Below are positions 31,247 through 38,413 of a DNA stretch of 64,000 nt, in pieces (position 1 is the stretch's first letter; every line of letters begins with the position of its first letter). The notes beneath the pieces are model-generated. The model was given only the letters and a program-made list of their open reading frames with translations. It did no database searches and was not told where the DNA came from. The position numbers and the translations under genes are program-made. The stretch covers positions 342,471-406,470 of the IMG/VR virus record IMGVR_UViG_3300044797_000098. One strand, given 5' to 3'. The stretch is from a virus.

Positions 31247-31919
31247 CTAAACCGTTTCTACTGGAACTTTCTCAACAACACCGGTAGTCTTTGCCAATTT
31301 CGCTCGTTGCTTCTTGGCACCTACCCCCGTCCCAAGTTTTGCGTCGAGCAGAGCAATCTTCTGCGAAGCGGAAAGGGCAAAGGCTCATGCACGCCATACC
31401 AACTTTTTCACTGATAGACATAGCAATCGCTTTCATAACTTGGCCACCATCTAACATACCTAATGGAAAGCAATTAAACAAGTTTAACATTGCCATCCAT
31501 CCCGCAGCAGCAGCAAGCATTGGTAATCCAGTAATTAGATATGCAACATATGTTCCAATCGCTAATACCAATCCTCCAATTGGACCAGCCAATGCAATGA
31601 ACGCATTGTCAGCATATGTTTTGTATTTGTCTTCTGCGATTGCTGCCCCTCCAAGGAAAGGAATAAAATAAAATCCTTTCGTTCGAAAGCCCTTATGCTT
31701 CATAGCAACAACGTGAGAACTCTCGTGAAAACCCAACGCAATAATAATGAGCAACGCAAACTTCCAAGTAAAAAGATATGCATACGAAGCAAAACTAATT
31801 GCAAGCAATCCTACTTTGATCAGTTTCGTCATCTTCAATAACTTAGGAAGATATGTTAGAAACTTTGCTCCGAACTTTCCAAACAATCCCCAACCAGTCT
31901 TAGATTTCTTTTCAGTCAT
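31247..31919 (-). CDS. M50-family site-2 zinc metalloprotease, apparently frameshifted near its C-terminus
   Basis: Intramembrane protease. Visible: an amphipathic N-terminus, hydrophobic span, HESSH (HExxH zinc site, residues 65-69) inside a second span, ALAGPIGG, two more spans, and FNCFPLGMLDGGQV (the NPxDG-type third zinc ligand). The uninterrupted frame stops at 31272 with an implausible Cys/Arg-rich tail. If one nucleotide is skipped near 31385, translation continues as AFALSASQKIALLDAKLGTG and ends at 31247, 2 bp before the next ATG, exactly as for other gene junctions here. So either an indel error, a recent mutation or a recoding site. Confidence 0.75.
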
Positions 31920-31920
31920 G

Positions 31921-33018
31921 TCAATCACCCCAACCGTGATATCCCTCTAATCCGTGATATCTTTCCATAGCATGACTAATGGTCCCAGTATGGGATGTTT
32001 TCAATTTTTCTGCTAACTTCTTGTTGCTTGCTGTCTGCACTGACTCAATACTACCATCTTTTGGATCGTATGTGATATGCAATTCTTCTTTGAAAAGTTT
32101 TCGGAATAGCCTGTATGCTACCTTTGGCGAGACTTTGAAAAACAAAATTGCTCGCTTTATCTCTGTCATTAATTCATTTTGATAGCAGATACGATCTGGA
32201 ATACAATCGTCCGTATCGTATGATGAATGCTGGCCTCTGCGAGACAATTTACAACTCAATGTGTAATAATCTTCGAGACTATCATAGACCGTATGAATAG
32301 ACAATCGCTCCCAATCTTTGGATACATACGATGTATATCCGGTTCCATAATACGAACTATTACTAACTGAAACAAGTTCATCTGTCCAGAATACTAATGT
32401 AAAATCTGAATACCTTCCAGACTTTGATGCACTGCTAATTGCAGCAGCACGATTTAGATTTCTGAACTTATATTTCTCGATTGATTGAATAACCGGTTTA
32501 GACTTTGTCGAACTTGAATTCGACATCAATGATGACCAAGTCGTTTGAGTTTCGGTTTTTGTTTCGGTTTGAGTTGTTGTATAGTCAGATACTCTAACGA
32601 TAGCAGTTGAGGACGCTTCCGTTGCAGATGAAACGACTTTTCTTTCTGCGTTAAAAACATGCATCTTTATATGCTGGTCGAGGTAATTTTTATGGATTTG
32701 ATTTCTGCATATATTACATTGCGACCAATCTGTTGATTTACTACTTAGTGGTGTGGTATTATTAATCATTTGATTTGGTGTTTCTTTTTTGGAATTATGT
32801 TTTCCAACATTAGGATTACCGTCGTCATCGAGACGATCAGAATTAACATCTACATAGTCAATAGGTTCCCCAACGCGTTCCCCAATCCGAAGGACATTTC
32901 CAACATACGGATTTCTCGGATGATAGTTGTGGTTTCCACCATGGATTGCATCACGATCATGGTATCTTTGGTGTTGGCAAACGACTGCGCCACACAATGA
33001 ACACACTATCCCTGACAT
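31921..33018 (-). CDS. Zinc-finger protein with C2H2 motif, 365 aa
   Basis: Starts MSGIVCSLCGAVVCQH (zinc knuckle). A classical C2H2 finger follows near residue 100 (CNICRNQIHKNYLDQHIKMH), then a Ser/Thr-rich linker and a C-terminal globular region with SDFTLVFWTDELVSVS and FKVSPKVAYRLFRKLFKEELHITYD. C2H2 fingers are rare in phages. Role unknown, possibly nucleic-acid binding. Confidence 0.75.
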   Translation of the reverse strand: MSGIVCSLCGAVVCQHQRYHDRDAIHGGNHNYHPRNPYVGNVLRIGERVGEPIDYVDVNSDRLDDDGNPNVGKHNSKKETPNQMINNTTPLSSKSTDWSQCNICRNQIHKNYLDQHIKMHVFNAERKVVSSATEASSTAIVRVSDYTTTQTETKTETQTTWSSLMSNSSSTKSKPVIQSIEKYKFRNLNRAAAISSASKSGRYSDFTLVFWTDELVSVSNSSYYGTGYTSYVSKDWERLSIHTVYDSLEDYYTLSCKLSRRGQHSSYDTDDCIPDRICYQNELMTEIKRAILFFKVSPKVAYRLFRKLFKEELHITYDPKDGSIESVQTASNKKLAEKLKTSHTGTISHAMERYHGLEGYHGWGD

Positions 33019-33246
33019 CTATGCTAATCCTTTTAGCAGTTTAGCAAGCGCTCTTTGTTGGGCTTTGCGTTCGCGCTTTCGTTGTTTCTTGGATTTTGGA
33101 ACAACGGAATTACCACCGCAAGATGGACAACGCCCGTCGAGATATACTTGGTTCTTCTTCTTGTCTGGATCAATGACTTTGGATGTGCATAGACGGCACA
33201 CTAATGTGTAGTTATAGTCAATGATCTTAATTAGTTGTGGTTCCAT
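33019..33246 (-). CDS. Small zinc-ribbon protein, 75 aa
   Basis: CRLC-(x)n-CPSCGG zinc ribbon followed by a very basic tail (KSKKQRKRERKAQQR). The ATG lies 14 nt after the -10 of the promoter at 33261, so the leader is only a few nucleotides. RNA or DNA binding is likely from charge. Confidence 0.75.
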   Translation of the reverse strand: MEPQLIKIIDYNYTLVCRLCTSKVIDPDKKKNQVYLDGRCPSCGGNSVVPKSKKQRKRERKAQQRALAKLLKGLA

Positions 33247-33260
33247 TTTGTTATGCTTGG

Positions 33261-33289
33261 AATATAGCCATTGATGGCATCGCTGTCAA
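33261..33289 (-). promoter_or_regulatory. Sigma70-type promoter
   Basis: Minus strand -35 TTGACA (33284-33289), 17-bp spacer, -10 TATATT (33261-33266). Confidence 0.75.
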
Positions 33290-33357
33290 TGTAGTTGCTT
33301 TGAACCCTGTGTGGCTGCTTGGAGCCCTGTGTGGTTGGATGTGCGCTAAAAACTAAG

Positions 33358-33509
33358 AAAGGCGCAAAACCTTGGCAGCGTTTTCCGACCTAATGTCCTA
33401 TATAAGTTGCCTCATTAAAGTCCTCAATGCAATTTTTGAGGTTGCATATCAATGGAGAATGAGGAAGTATATTTGGACGATCGGAGACGGTGCTTAAGTG
33501 AGCGCCTTT
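33358..33509 (-). ncRNA. Nested structured RNA, about 150 nt
   Basis: Five helices nest: AAAGGCGC (33358-33365) with GCGCCTTT (33502-33509), CCGA (33385-33388) with TCGG (33481-33484), GTCC (33395-33398) with GGAC (33475-33478), CCTCATT (33410-33416) with AATGAGG (33458-33464), and TGCAA (33428-33432) with TTGCA (33442-33446). CCTCAA/TTGAGG offers an alternative inner pairing. No open frame fits. It lies directly downstream of the three tRNA-like genes and upstream of the next promoter, so it is probably on the same minus-strand transcript. Known RNA families of this shape are not recognised. Confidence 0.6.
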
Positions 33510-33522
33510 GCTTATTTTGAAT

Positions 33523-33597
33523 TGGTGACCTCTATCTGGTATAAGCAGATATTCTTTTGAGCGAACTCAAAATGTCCTTAACTTAGACGAAGAGGCC
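33523..33597 (-). ncRNA. tRNA-like RNA 3, anticodon arm replaced by UUCG-capped stem
   Basis: Acceptor GGCCTCT/AGAGGTC, discriminator A and encoded CCA; D arm GTCT-AAGTTAA-GGAC; then an 18-nt arm TTTTGAG-TTCG-CTCAAAA, a 7-bp perfect stem with a 4-nt loop in place of the normal 5-bp stem and 7-nt anticodon loop; 4-nt variable region; T stem ATCTG/CAGAT with loop CTTATAC, lacking the TTCRA consensus. It cannot present an anticodon in the usual way. Confidence 0.7.
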
Positions 33598-33610
33598 GTA
33601 ATGAAAAACT

Positions 33611-33686
33611 TGGTGACGGTAGGAGGGCTCGAGTCTCCATTGCCAATGCCGAAGCGCTGGTGTCCTACTAATTAGACGATACCGCC
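33611..33686 (-). ncRNA. tRNA-like RNA 1, anticodon arm replaced by UUCG-capped stem
   Basis: Acceptor GGCGGTA/TACCGTC with A73 and encoded CCA; D arm GTCT-AATTAGTA-GGAC; arm CCAGCGC-TTCG-GCATTGG (7 positions, one C-A mismatch and one G-U, capped by the very stable cUUCGg tetraloop); variable CAAT; T arm GGAGA-CTCGAGC-CCTCC, where position 53 is A and 54 is C instead of the near-universal G and T. Confidence 0.7.
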
Positions 33687-33702
33687 ATACGTAAAAACTT
33701 CG

Positions 33703-33775
33703 TGACCGGAGAGGGGCTCGAGTCCTCATCGATGTTTCCTAAGAAACATTATCCTACTAATTAGACGATCCGGCC
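33703..33775 (-). ncRNA. tRNA-like RNA 2, anticodon arm replaced by tetraloop stem
   Basis: Acceptor GGCCGGA/TCCGGTC, followed by ACGA rather than ACCA; D arm GTCT-AATTAGTA-GGAT identical in loop to RNA 1; arm ATGTTTC-TTAG-GAAACAT (7-bp perfect stem, 4-nt loop); variable CGAT; T arm GAGGA-CTCGAGC-CCCTC. First in the cluster behind the promoter at 33815. All three RNAs share the G1-C72, G2-U71, C3-G70 acceptor start. Confidence 0.7.
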
Positions 33776-33814
33776 GTCTTTTGATCATTCACTTTCGCGT
33801 CCGACCATATCTAC

Positions 33815-33843
33815 AACTTAACCACTACCGCGCTGGCTGTCAA
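33815..33843 (-). promoter_or_regulatory. Sigma70-type promoter of the tRNA-like RNA cluster
   Basis: Minus strand -35 TTGACA (33838-33843), 17-bp spacer, -10 TAAGTT (33815-33820). The predicted start is about 35 nt before tRNA-like RNA 2. Confidence 0.7.
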
Positions 33844-34061
33844 GCCCCCTGCTTGGCTTTTTCCGCTTGCATCGTCAAGTTATGCGCAACGGAAAGAAAC
33901 ATCTCTCCAAGATTTCGGAAGTCTTGGATTGAAATGTCGTGCAACTGGATCGATCCGTAATTTGTACGATAGCCGAACTCAACAACCACTTCCCCATTTT
34001 CACCAACACTCATTGACCATTTTCGGAATCCACAATGGACTACTTCACTTTTGATGCTCAT
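33840..34061 (-). CDS. Small unknown protein, 73 aa
   Basis: MSIKSEVVHCGFRKWSMSVGENG start; beta-rich with a helical C-terminus (RNLGEMFLSVAHNLTMQAEKAK). The stop overlaps the -35 of the RNA-cluster promoter. No motif. Confidence 0.65.
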   Translation of the reverse strand: MSIKSEVVHCGFRKWSMSVGENGEVVVEFGYRTNYGSIQLHDISIQDFRNLGEMFLSVAHNLTMQAEKAKQGA

Positions 34062-34063
34062 TT

Positions 34064-34336
34064 TTATTGACCAGCCTTGCGCAACTGAATGCCACCAGCC
34101 TTGCGCAACTGAATGCCACCACCCTTACCGCGAGGAGCGTGGATATCTGCACGACTATCCACATACATAGCAATGATAGCCACCGCGCCACCGACTGTCA
34201 AGCCATTGGCGATAGCAATCTCATTGGCAAGCGCTGTGCCAGATAGTGGCTTACCGCTTGCAACCGCTGCATTGATGCGTGTCTCCACGACATCAAGAAA
34301 ATTACTAATCGTATCAATTACAACTTGTTTGCTCAT
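34064..34336 (-). CDS. Small protein with duplicated tail, 90 aa
   Basis: Helical, Ala/Val-rich body (GTALANEIAIANGLTVGGAVAIIAMYVDSR) and a basic tail in which GGIQLRKA occurs twice because of an exact 24-bp tandem repeat. SD GGAAGG upstream of MSKQVVI. Promoter at 34363. Confidence 0.7.
   Translation of the reverse strand: MSKQVVIDTISNFLDVVETRINAAVASGKPLSGTALANEIAIANGLTVGGAVAIIAMYVDSRADIHAPRGKGGGIQLRKAGGIQLRKAGQ
34071..34118. repeat. 24-bp tandem duplication at the end of a gene
   Basis: Two perfect 24-bp units (34071-34094 and 34095-34118) duplicate the octapeptide AGGIQLRK in frame. Confidence 0.9.
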
Positions 34337-34362
34337 TTTATTTTCCTTCCGAACTCTCTACT

Positions 34363-34391
34363 AATCTAACCAGCCTACCGACCGCTGTCAA
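34363..34391 (-). promoter_or_regulatory. Sigma70-type promoter
   Basis: Minus strand -35 TTGACA (34386-34391), 17-bp spacer, -10 TAGATT (34363-34368). Confidence 0.7.
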
Positions 34392-34413
34392 GCCCACGTC
34401 GCCGATTTTTCCA

Positions 34414-34629
34414 TTACACTATTTTTTGAATAATGATTTCAACTGCTACCAGTTCTCCGTTTTCAATACGGTATGTTGGGGTATATGGATTTCTATACAA
34501 CACGCCGTCAATACAAAACGAGCCAATGGCTGGTATGCTTTCCATATATACAATCAACATAGGCTGATTACTTAGTTTTTGACCGCTTTTACCTTGTCGA
34601 TATGCATCGACATATAATTCTATTATCAT
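34414..34629 (-). CDS. Small unknown protein, 71 aa
   Basis: MIIELYVDAYRQGKSGQKLS start, MLIVYMESIPAIGSF in the middle and ELVAVEIIIQKIV at the end, beta-rich. No known motif. Confidence 0.6.
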   Translation of the reverse strand: MIIELYVDAYRQGKSGQKLSNQPMLIVYMESIPAIGSFCIDGVLYRNPYTPTYRIENGELVAVEIIIQKIV

Positions 34630-34644
34630 ATGATCATCATCCTT

Positions 34645-34836
34645 TCAAACCCCGAAAATCCGTTTCACCAAGCGACTAACTAAATAAATCGGATACACAA
34701 TAATATATGCCATACCAGTCAAAACCATATACTCTCTAAAATCTCGTTGTTTTTGTTTTTCTCTGGCAGTCTTTTCTTCTTGCGTAATAAGTCTGCCTTC
34801 TTCTTTAATCGAATGCATTGGTCGTCTTGTTGCCAT
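34645..34836 (-). CDS. Small membrane-anchored protein, 63 aa
   Basis: Start MATRRPMHSI lies 1 nt after the stop of the 33-aa gene. Charged first half (EEKTAREKQKQRDFREY) followed by one span (MVLTGMAYIIVYPIYLVSRLV). A C-terminal anchor is likely. Confidence 0.6.
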   Translation of the reverse strand: MATRRPMHSIKEEGRLITQEEKTAREKQKQRDFREYMVLTGMAYIIVYPIYLVSRLVKRIFGV

Positions 34837-34837
34837 G

Positions 34838-34939
34838 TTATTTCTCACTTCTACTTCTATTATCCCCAATAGACAATAACAAGCCAACACCTAAAATAAT
34901 ACCAACGAACACGATATAACCAGTGATATGAAAATCCAT
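34838..34939 (-). CDS. Very small membrane protein, 33 aa
   Basis: MDFHITGYIVFVGIILGVGLLLSIGD has one strong hydrophobic span, then a basic tail. Flanked tightly by genes on both sides, with GGAG upstream. Confidence 0.5.
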   Translation of the reverse strand: MDFHITGYIVFVGIILGVGLLLSIGDNRSRSEK

Positions 34940-34940
34940 T

Positions 34941-35420
34941 TTACTCTAACTCCACTCTACATTGACCGTCAGCAATGTTCGCGTATATATTCAACGCTTT
35001 GAACCTCTGTATTATAGTCTCTGCCATTGGCTTTGTCAAGACCGGGCACTTAAAATTACCGAACACAACTTCCTTTGATCCAGCAATACTAACACCGGTT
35101 ATCTCTCTAAATGCCTTCACCGCTTCCATTCTATTCTCATCAGGAAACGCAAGCATTCTAATCCTAACACCAACATCTGGCTCTTTATAAGTTCCTAAAT
35201 TGATTTCTTTTACTGGCTTCTCGCCCAACTTGGATTGCTTAATGAACGATGGTGTTTCTTCCATCGAAGTAATTGTTCCGATCGAATTAGCATCCGATTG
35301 AATGTTTCCAACGACATTGGCAGCAATCTGTGCAATATCCATAATCTCTCGCGAGGAAAGATTACGATTGAGTTTGATATGAAAGATACCGTTTTGATTT
35401 TCGTTTTTTATTTCGAACAT
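34941..35420 (-). CDS. Protein with ribosomal L7/L12 C-terminal-like domain, 159 aa
   Basis: Residues 85-155 follow the L7/L12 C-terminal pattern: VRIRMLAFPDENRMEAVKAFREITGVSIAGSKEVV, then LTKPMAETIIQRFKALNIYANI. The N-terminal half is unrelated. Large phages do encode L7/L12-type proteins, which contact translation factors on the ribosome, but here the match is by secondary-structure pattern and not strong sequence identity. A perfect consensus promoter lies inside the gene. Confidence 0.5.
   Translation of the reverse strand: MFEIKNENQNGIFHIKLNRNLSSREIMDIAQIAANVVGNIQSDANSIGTITSMEETPSFIKQSKLGEKPVKEINLGTYKEPDVGVRIRMLAFPDENRMEAVKAFREITGVSIAGSKEVVFGNFKCPVLTKPMAETIIQRFKALNIYANIADGQCRVELE
35011..35039 (-). 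promoter_or_regulatory. Consensus sigma70 promoter inside a gene
   Basis: Minus strand -35 TTGACA (35034-35039), 17-bp spacer, -10 TATAAT (35011-35016): a full consensus match, located inside the L7/L12-like gene and pointing to the small membrane genes downstream. Confidence 0.7.
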
Positions 35421-35422
35421 TT

Positions 35423-35692
35423 TTACACCAACGTTAAGTATTTTGTCAAGTTTTCTTTTCCGTATATCTTTTTGTTATCTAATTGCTTGATATGTTCCCC
35501 ATCGATCCAGTATTCAGTTCCACCATCCACATATTCTATTGCCGGACCATCTTCTCTGTGAAAAAGATTACTATCATAACCAATACACCAATAGGTATTA
35601 CCATTATGATTGTATTGCCACCAAGCGTCGATACCCTCTATACGTTTACTCCAAGCATATAACGTGTTTTTAATTTGCTTTATTAATCCCAC
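35423..35692 (-). CDS. MORN-like repeat protein with KYLTLV tail, 89 aa
   Basis: LFHREDGPAIEYVDGGTEYWIDGEHI is a MORN-like repeat; the end KQLDNKKIYGKENLTKYLTLV is almost identical to that of the gene at 4738, although the N-terminal halves differ. This suggests the tail moves or is conserved as a unit. Confidence 0.8.
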   Translation of the reverse strand: MGLIKQIKNTLYAWSKRIEGIDAWWQYNHNGNTYWCIGYDSNLFHREDGPAIEYVDGGTEYWIDGEHIKQLDNKKIYGKENLTKYLTLV

Positions 35693-35871
35693 TGTTTATT
35701 TATCCTTGCAAGCATAATCTTATCGTATTCTTGTTCTTCCCAACCACAATTCTTCAATACCAATCTAAAATCAATCAATGCTTGTTTTACCTCTTCTACA
35801 CTTTTTGCTTTGGCGAAGATATCTGCTTCCAATCTTGCAATCGTGTCGAATGGCAATTTATACTTTTGCAT
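35683..35871 (-). CDS. Small helical protein, 62 aa
   Basis: MQKYKLPFDTIARLEADIFAKAKSVEEVKQALIDF, all-helical, acidic to neutral. Overlaps both neighbours. Function unknown. Confidence 0.6.
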   Translation of the reverse strand: MQKYKLPFDTIARLEADIFAKAKSVEEVKQALIDFRLVLKNCGWEEQEYDKIMLARINKQWD

Positions 35872-36382
35872 CTACGATTCCAATCTCCTGAATTGTGTGT
35901 AATGGACAATTTATTCCATATTGGTTTTTCATATATGCATCGTATAATTCGATTAATTTTTTAGCATTATCGATGGTTTTATTAGTATTCGTAATTGCAA
36001 TTTGTTCTTTAATTGCATTAAGATCTCCTTGATCTTTGGTCGAAGATGTCGGTAAATCTAATGCAACAAAAAGATCTGGATACCTATGTGATGGTGCATT
36101 CATTGGCTCTGGAACTGGAACGGGACGATCTTCACCTATATCATCAACGGCTTGATATGGCTGAGCAGGCTGTTGTTGTAATTCTTCTAAGGAAACTAAG
36201 GAAAAAGCATTTGCTAATCTTGCATATGGAACTTTTTTCGGTGATTTCTTTGGTGATGGTTTTTTAGCCTTCAATCCAAGATATTCTTCAATTTTTTCTA
36301 CAACGCCTTCTACTGCTTTTGTTTCTGTTCTAAATGCTAATCCAGTTGGATTACCATCGGTATAATTAAAATATATCCACAT
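35858..36382 (-). CDS. Unknown protein with Lys/Pro linker, 174 aa
   Basis: An N-terminal globular part is followed by KAKKPSPKKSPKKVPY, a Pro/Gln-rich linker, and a C-terminal helical domain. The KSPKK linker resembles nucleic-acid-binding tails. Part of the 35.4-38 kb block. Confidence 0.7.
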   Translation of the reverse strand: MWIYFNYTDGNPTGLAFRTETKAVEGVVEKIEEYLGLKAKKPSPKKSPKKVPYARLANAFSLVSLEELQQQPAQPYQAVDDIGEDRPVPVPEPMNAPSHRYPDLFVALDLPTSSTKDQGDLNAIKEQIAITNTNKTIDNAKKLIELYDAYMKNQYGINCPLHTIQEIGIVDAKV

Positions 36383-36391
36383 ATATAACTC

Positions 36392-37234
36392 CTAATCTGT
36401 AATTACGACTTTTTGATTTTTCTTCTTACATTTATTGTCCCATTGCTCAATAGTCCATCCGTATTCTTTGAGAATGTTTGGCCAATGTTCTTCATATTGT
36501 GATTTGTTTAATGTTTTTGACAACTCCATTAAATCATTGAACTTGGCTCTTTGCGGTGTTCTTATCTTGAAAGATGATCTTGTTGGATCTAATTCGAGAT
36601 CTGTTTTGATTGCAGCAATTCTATTAGGACGATTATTATCGACTTCAATTTTTACTAACTGCATTAATTCTTCGTGAGACAATGTAGGGTTTTTATCTTT
36701 TACAACAATGAATGCCTTCAATTCATCAATTTGATATCGTAGATTTTTGTTTGTTTCTCGATATTGTTCGAGAGTATTGATCAATGTTTCGGTAGATTTC
36801 TGTTCTTGTCGTTCCGATCTTCTTCCTTGTTCGACGCCCAAAAGGAATGTTATATGCAAAACAACATCCATCAGTTTGATGTTTTTTAATTTGGCAAGAT
36901 GTTTTTCTGTAAATTGATTTTTTGGAGACGGGAATAATTGCAATTCGTTCTTACCGATATTGTATCCTTCATAATCGAAGGATTTAACATCATTGCGAAT
37001 AAGTTTATATCCCTTATTGATTATGTCTTTTAACGGTGATATTAGTTTAGAATACGGAACTAATGTGGAAGGATCGTCTGACCACTTCTTCATTTTCTTT
37101 TGTGGCTTTGGCTCTTCCTTCGGTTTTTCATTTGCCGGAACTGATATGGTTGTTGGCAACATCTCTGATGGTTTGCTATTGAGTTTTGTAATATCAATTA
37201 CATTATTCATCTTATCGTCCAAGGTGTTGTCCAA
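36392..37234 (-). CDS. Unknown protein with central coiled coil, 280 aa
   Basis: A Lys/Pro-rich N-terminal linker, a globular middle (LVPYSKLISPLKDIINKGY), a coiled coil near residues 125-180 (EQGRRSERQEQKSTETLINTLEQYRETNKNLRYQIDEL), then a basic helical C-terminus. An oligomeric scaffold or DNA-associated protein is possible; not recognised. Confidence 0.7.
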   Translation of the reverse strand: MDNTLDDKMNNVIDITKLNSKPSEMLPTTISVPANEKPKEEPKPQKKMKKWSDDPSTLVPYSKLISPLKDIINKGYKLIRNDVKSFDYEGYNIGKNELQLFPSPKNQFTEKHLAKLKNIKLMDVVLHITFLLGVEQGRRSERQEQKSTETLINTLEQYRETNKNLRYQIDELKAFIVVKDKNPTLSHEELMQLVKIEVDNNRPNRIAAIKTDLELDPTRSSFKIRTPQRAKFNDLMELSKTLNKSQYEEHWPNILKEYGWTIEQWDNKCKKKNQKVVITD

Positions 37235-37605
37235 GGATTTGGAAAAAGATCATTTGATATCGTGAAAGTATTCCCAACCACATTTGTGGTGGTAGTGAAT
37301 GGTCCATACATAGTGGAATAAGTATTCGATTTCAATTCTTGAACTGGATGAATGTATAAAATCTCTCTTCCCTTTGGATCATATAGAGCATAAGCATGTA
37401 TTCCGGTTGTGATGGACGATTTTATTCCAACTGGAATAATTTGTATGTTATATACAGGATGCCAGTTTTGTGGATTAATAATTTTGGATTTAACCAGTTC
37501 TTCGTAAAAGTGTTGAAGAGTTCCTTTACCAGCGCATAGACTGATGTATCCTAATACTTTTGAGTTTTTACTTTGTAGTCTCGGACAATGAACGCGATAT
37601 ATCAT
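37207..37605 (-). CDS. Unknown protein, 132 aa
   Basis: Beta-rich, with IHAYALYDPKGREILYIHPVQEL and a Thr/Asn-rich, Pro/Trp-rich C-terminus (FPNPWTTPWTIR). Overlaps the upstream gene by 38 bp. No motif. Confidence 0.65.
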   Translation of the reverse strand: MIYRVHCPRLQSKNSKVLGYISLCAGKGTLQHFYEELVKSKIINPQNWHPVYNIQIIPVGIKSSITTGIHAYALYDPKGREILYIHPVQELKSNTYSTMYGPFTTTTNVVGNTFTISNDLFPNPWTTPWTIR

Positions 37606-37891
37606 TTGATCCTTTTTGGATTTGTATATTAAGTAATACTTTACTTAGACGAGAAACGATTTTAGATCGTCGTATGACTTCGTCCATCGAAAGTTTCTTG
37701 AATAAATTGAATATGTTGATTTGACTATTTTGACTACGGCCTGTTGCGATTGTATCTACAATAGAGTAAAACTCTTCTGATTTGAACTTATGATGGAAGT
37801 AATCTTCCAAGTCTAATGTTAGACCATATGGTGTGAATATAGATTGAAAACGATTGGGGGATTTATGATGCGGAGATTTGGGTAATGGCAT
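37568..37891 (-). CDS. Unknown protein, 107 aa
   Basis: The start MPLPKSPHHKS was chosen for the AAGGTGG box 6 nt upstream; the earlier in-frame start is a GTG. Helical C-terminal half. Function unknown. Confidence 0.6.
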   Translation of the reverse strand: MPLPKSPHHKSPNRFQSIFTPYGLTLDLEDYFHHKFKSEEFYSIVDTIATGRSQNSQINIFNLFKKLSMDEVIRRSKIVSRLSKVLLNIQIQKGSNDISRSLSETTK

Positions 37892-38075
37892 AGCGACCAC
37901 CTTTTCCTGCTACAATGTGTCCATCATTTGCAACTGTTTGTGCGATAGCGGATCTAATGGATCTTGCTACACCATTTGCTTTCAATTCATTATCAGCAAT
38001 GGTTCTGGCATCGTATCCGCCACCATACTGTTGCATTATATGTGTGTATAATGTGATTGCGTCTATTAGGTTCAT
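37863..38075 (-). CDS. Small HTH-like protein, 70 aa
   Basis: Start MNLIDAITLYTHIMQQYGGG lies 6 nt after the -10 of the promoter at 38082, implying a leaderless message. The helices and the C-terminal GRYAIT resemble a small winged helix (VARSIRSAIAQTVANDGHIV). DNA binding is a reasonable guess. Confidence 0.65.
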   Translation of the reverse strand: MNLIDAITLYTHIMQQYGGGYDARTIADNELKANGVARSIRSAIAQTVANDGHIVAGKGGRYAITQISAS

Positions 38076-38081
38076 AGCAAC

Positions 38082-38110
38082 AATGTAAGCCTTTTTCCGT
38101 GTGTTGTCAA
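38082..38110 (-). promoter_or_regulatory. Sigma70-type promoter, leaderless arrangement
   Basis: Minus strand -35 TTGACA (38105-38110), 17-bp spacer, -10 TACATT (38082-38087), then 6 nt to the ATG. Confidence 0.75.
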
Positions 38111-38121
38111 GGGGGTGAAAC

Positions 38122-38158
38122 AAAAAGACCCCGCTATTGGCGCTTTGCCAGCGAGGTC
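38122..38158 (-). terminator. Intrinsic terminator
   Basis: GACCTCGCT-(x)n-AGCGGGGTC pairs in two blocks (GACC/GGTC and CGCT/AGCG) with an inner TGGC/GCCA, followed on the minus strand by TTTTTG. It ends transcription of the 38.4-39.7 kb genes just before the next promoter. Confidence 0.65.
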
Positions 38159-38413
38159 ATCGTCCTAAGTTAATTCGTTCTTGGGAGAGACAATCCCTTT
38201 GAACTAATCTTGGCATAACTTTGGAATGCCATGGCAATTTATAGTGAGCCATCACTTTCTTTCTGATTGCAAGTATAACTCAACGATGATCACCTTTGGA
38301 GTTATTGAGTTATGTTGCGCGATCCCAATTGATGATGGGATCAATTAACCCCTCATCCGTATCAAACTCAACGGACAAGGCAACAATTAGCGTATAAACA
38401 AAACCCATATCCA
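38159..38413 (-). ncRNA. Hairpin-rich untranslated region, candidate small RNA
   Basis: No gene. Three clear stems: GATCCCA/TGGGATC near 38323-38344, ATAACTCAA/TTGAGTTAT near 38275-38315, and GGCAT/ATGCC near 38213-38233. It lies between the stop at 38414 and the terminator at 38122, so it is at least a structured 3' region; it might be processed to a small RNA. Confidence 0.4.

Noticed and set aside
33523-33775. Ordinary tRNA genes with 8-nt anticodon loops (quadruplet-decoding)
   Set aside because: If read as 5-bp stems with 8-nt loops, no U33 is present at the right place in any of the three; the outer two loop bases pair in all three, and a further pair closes a 4-nt loop, so a tetraloop stem fits better.
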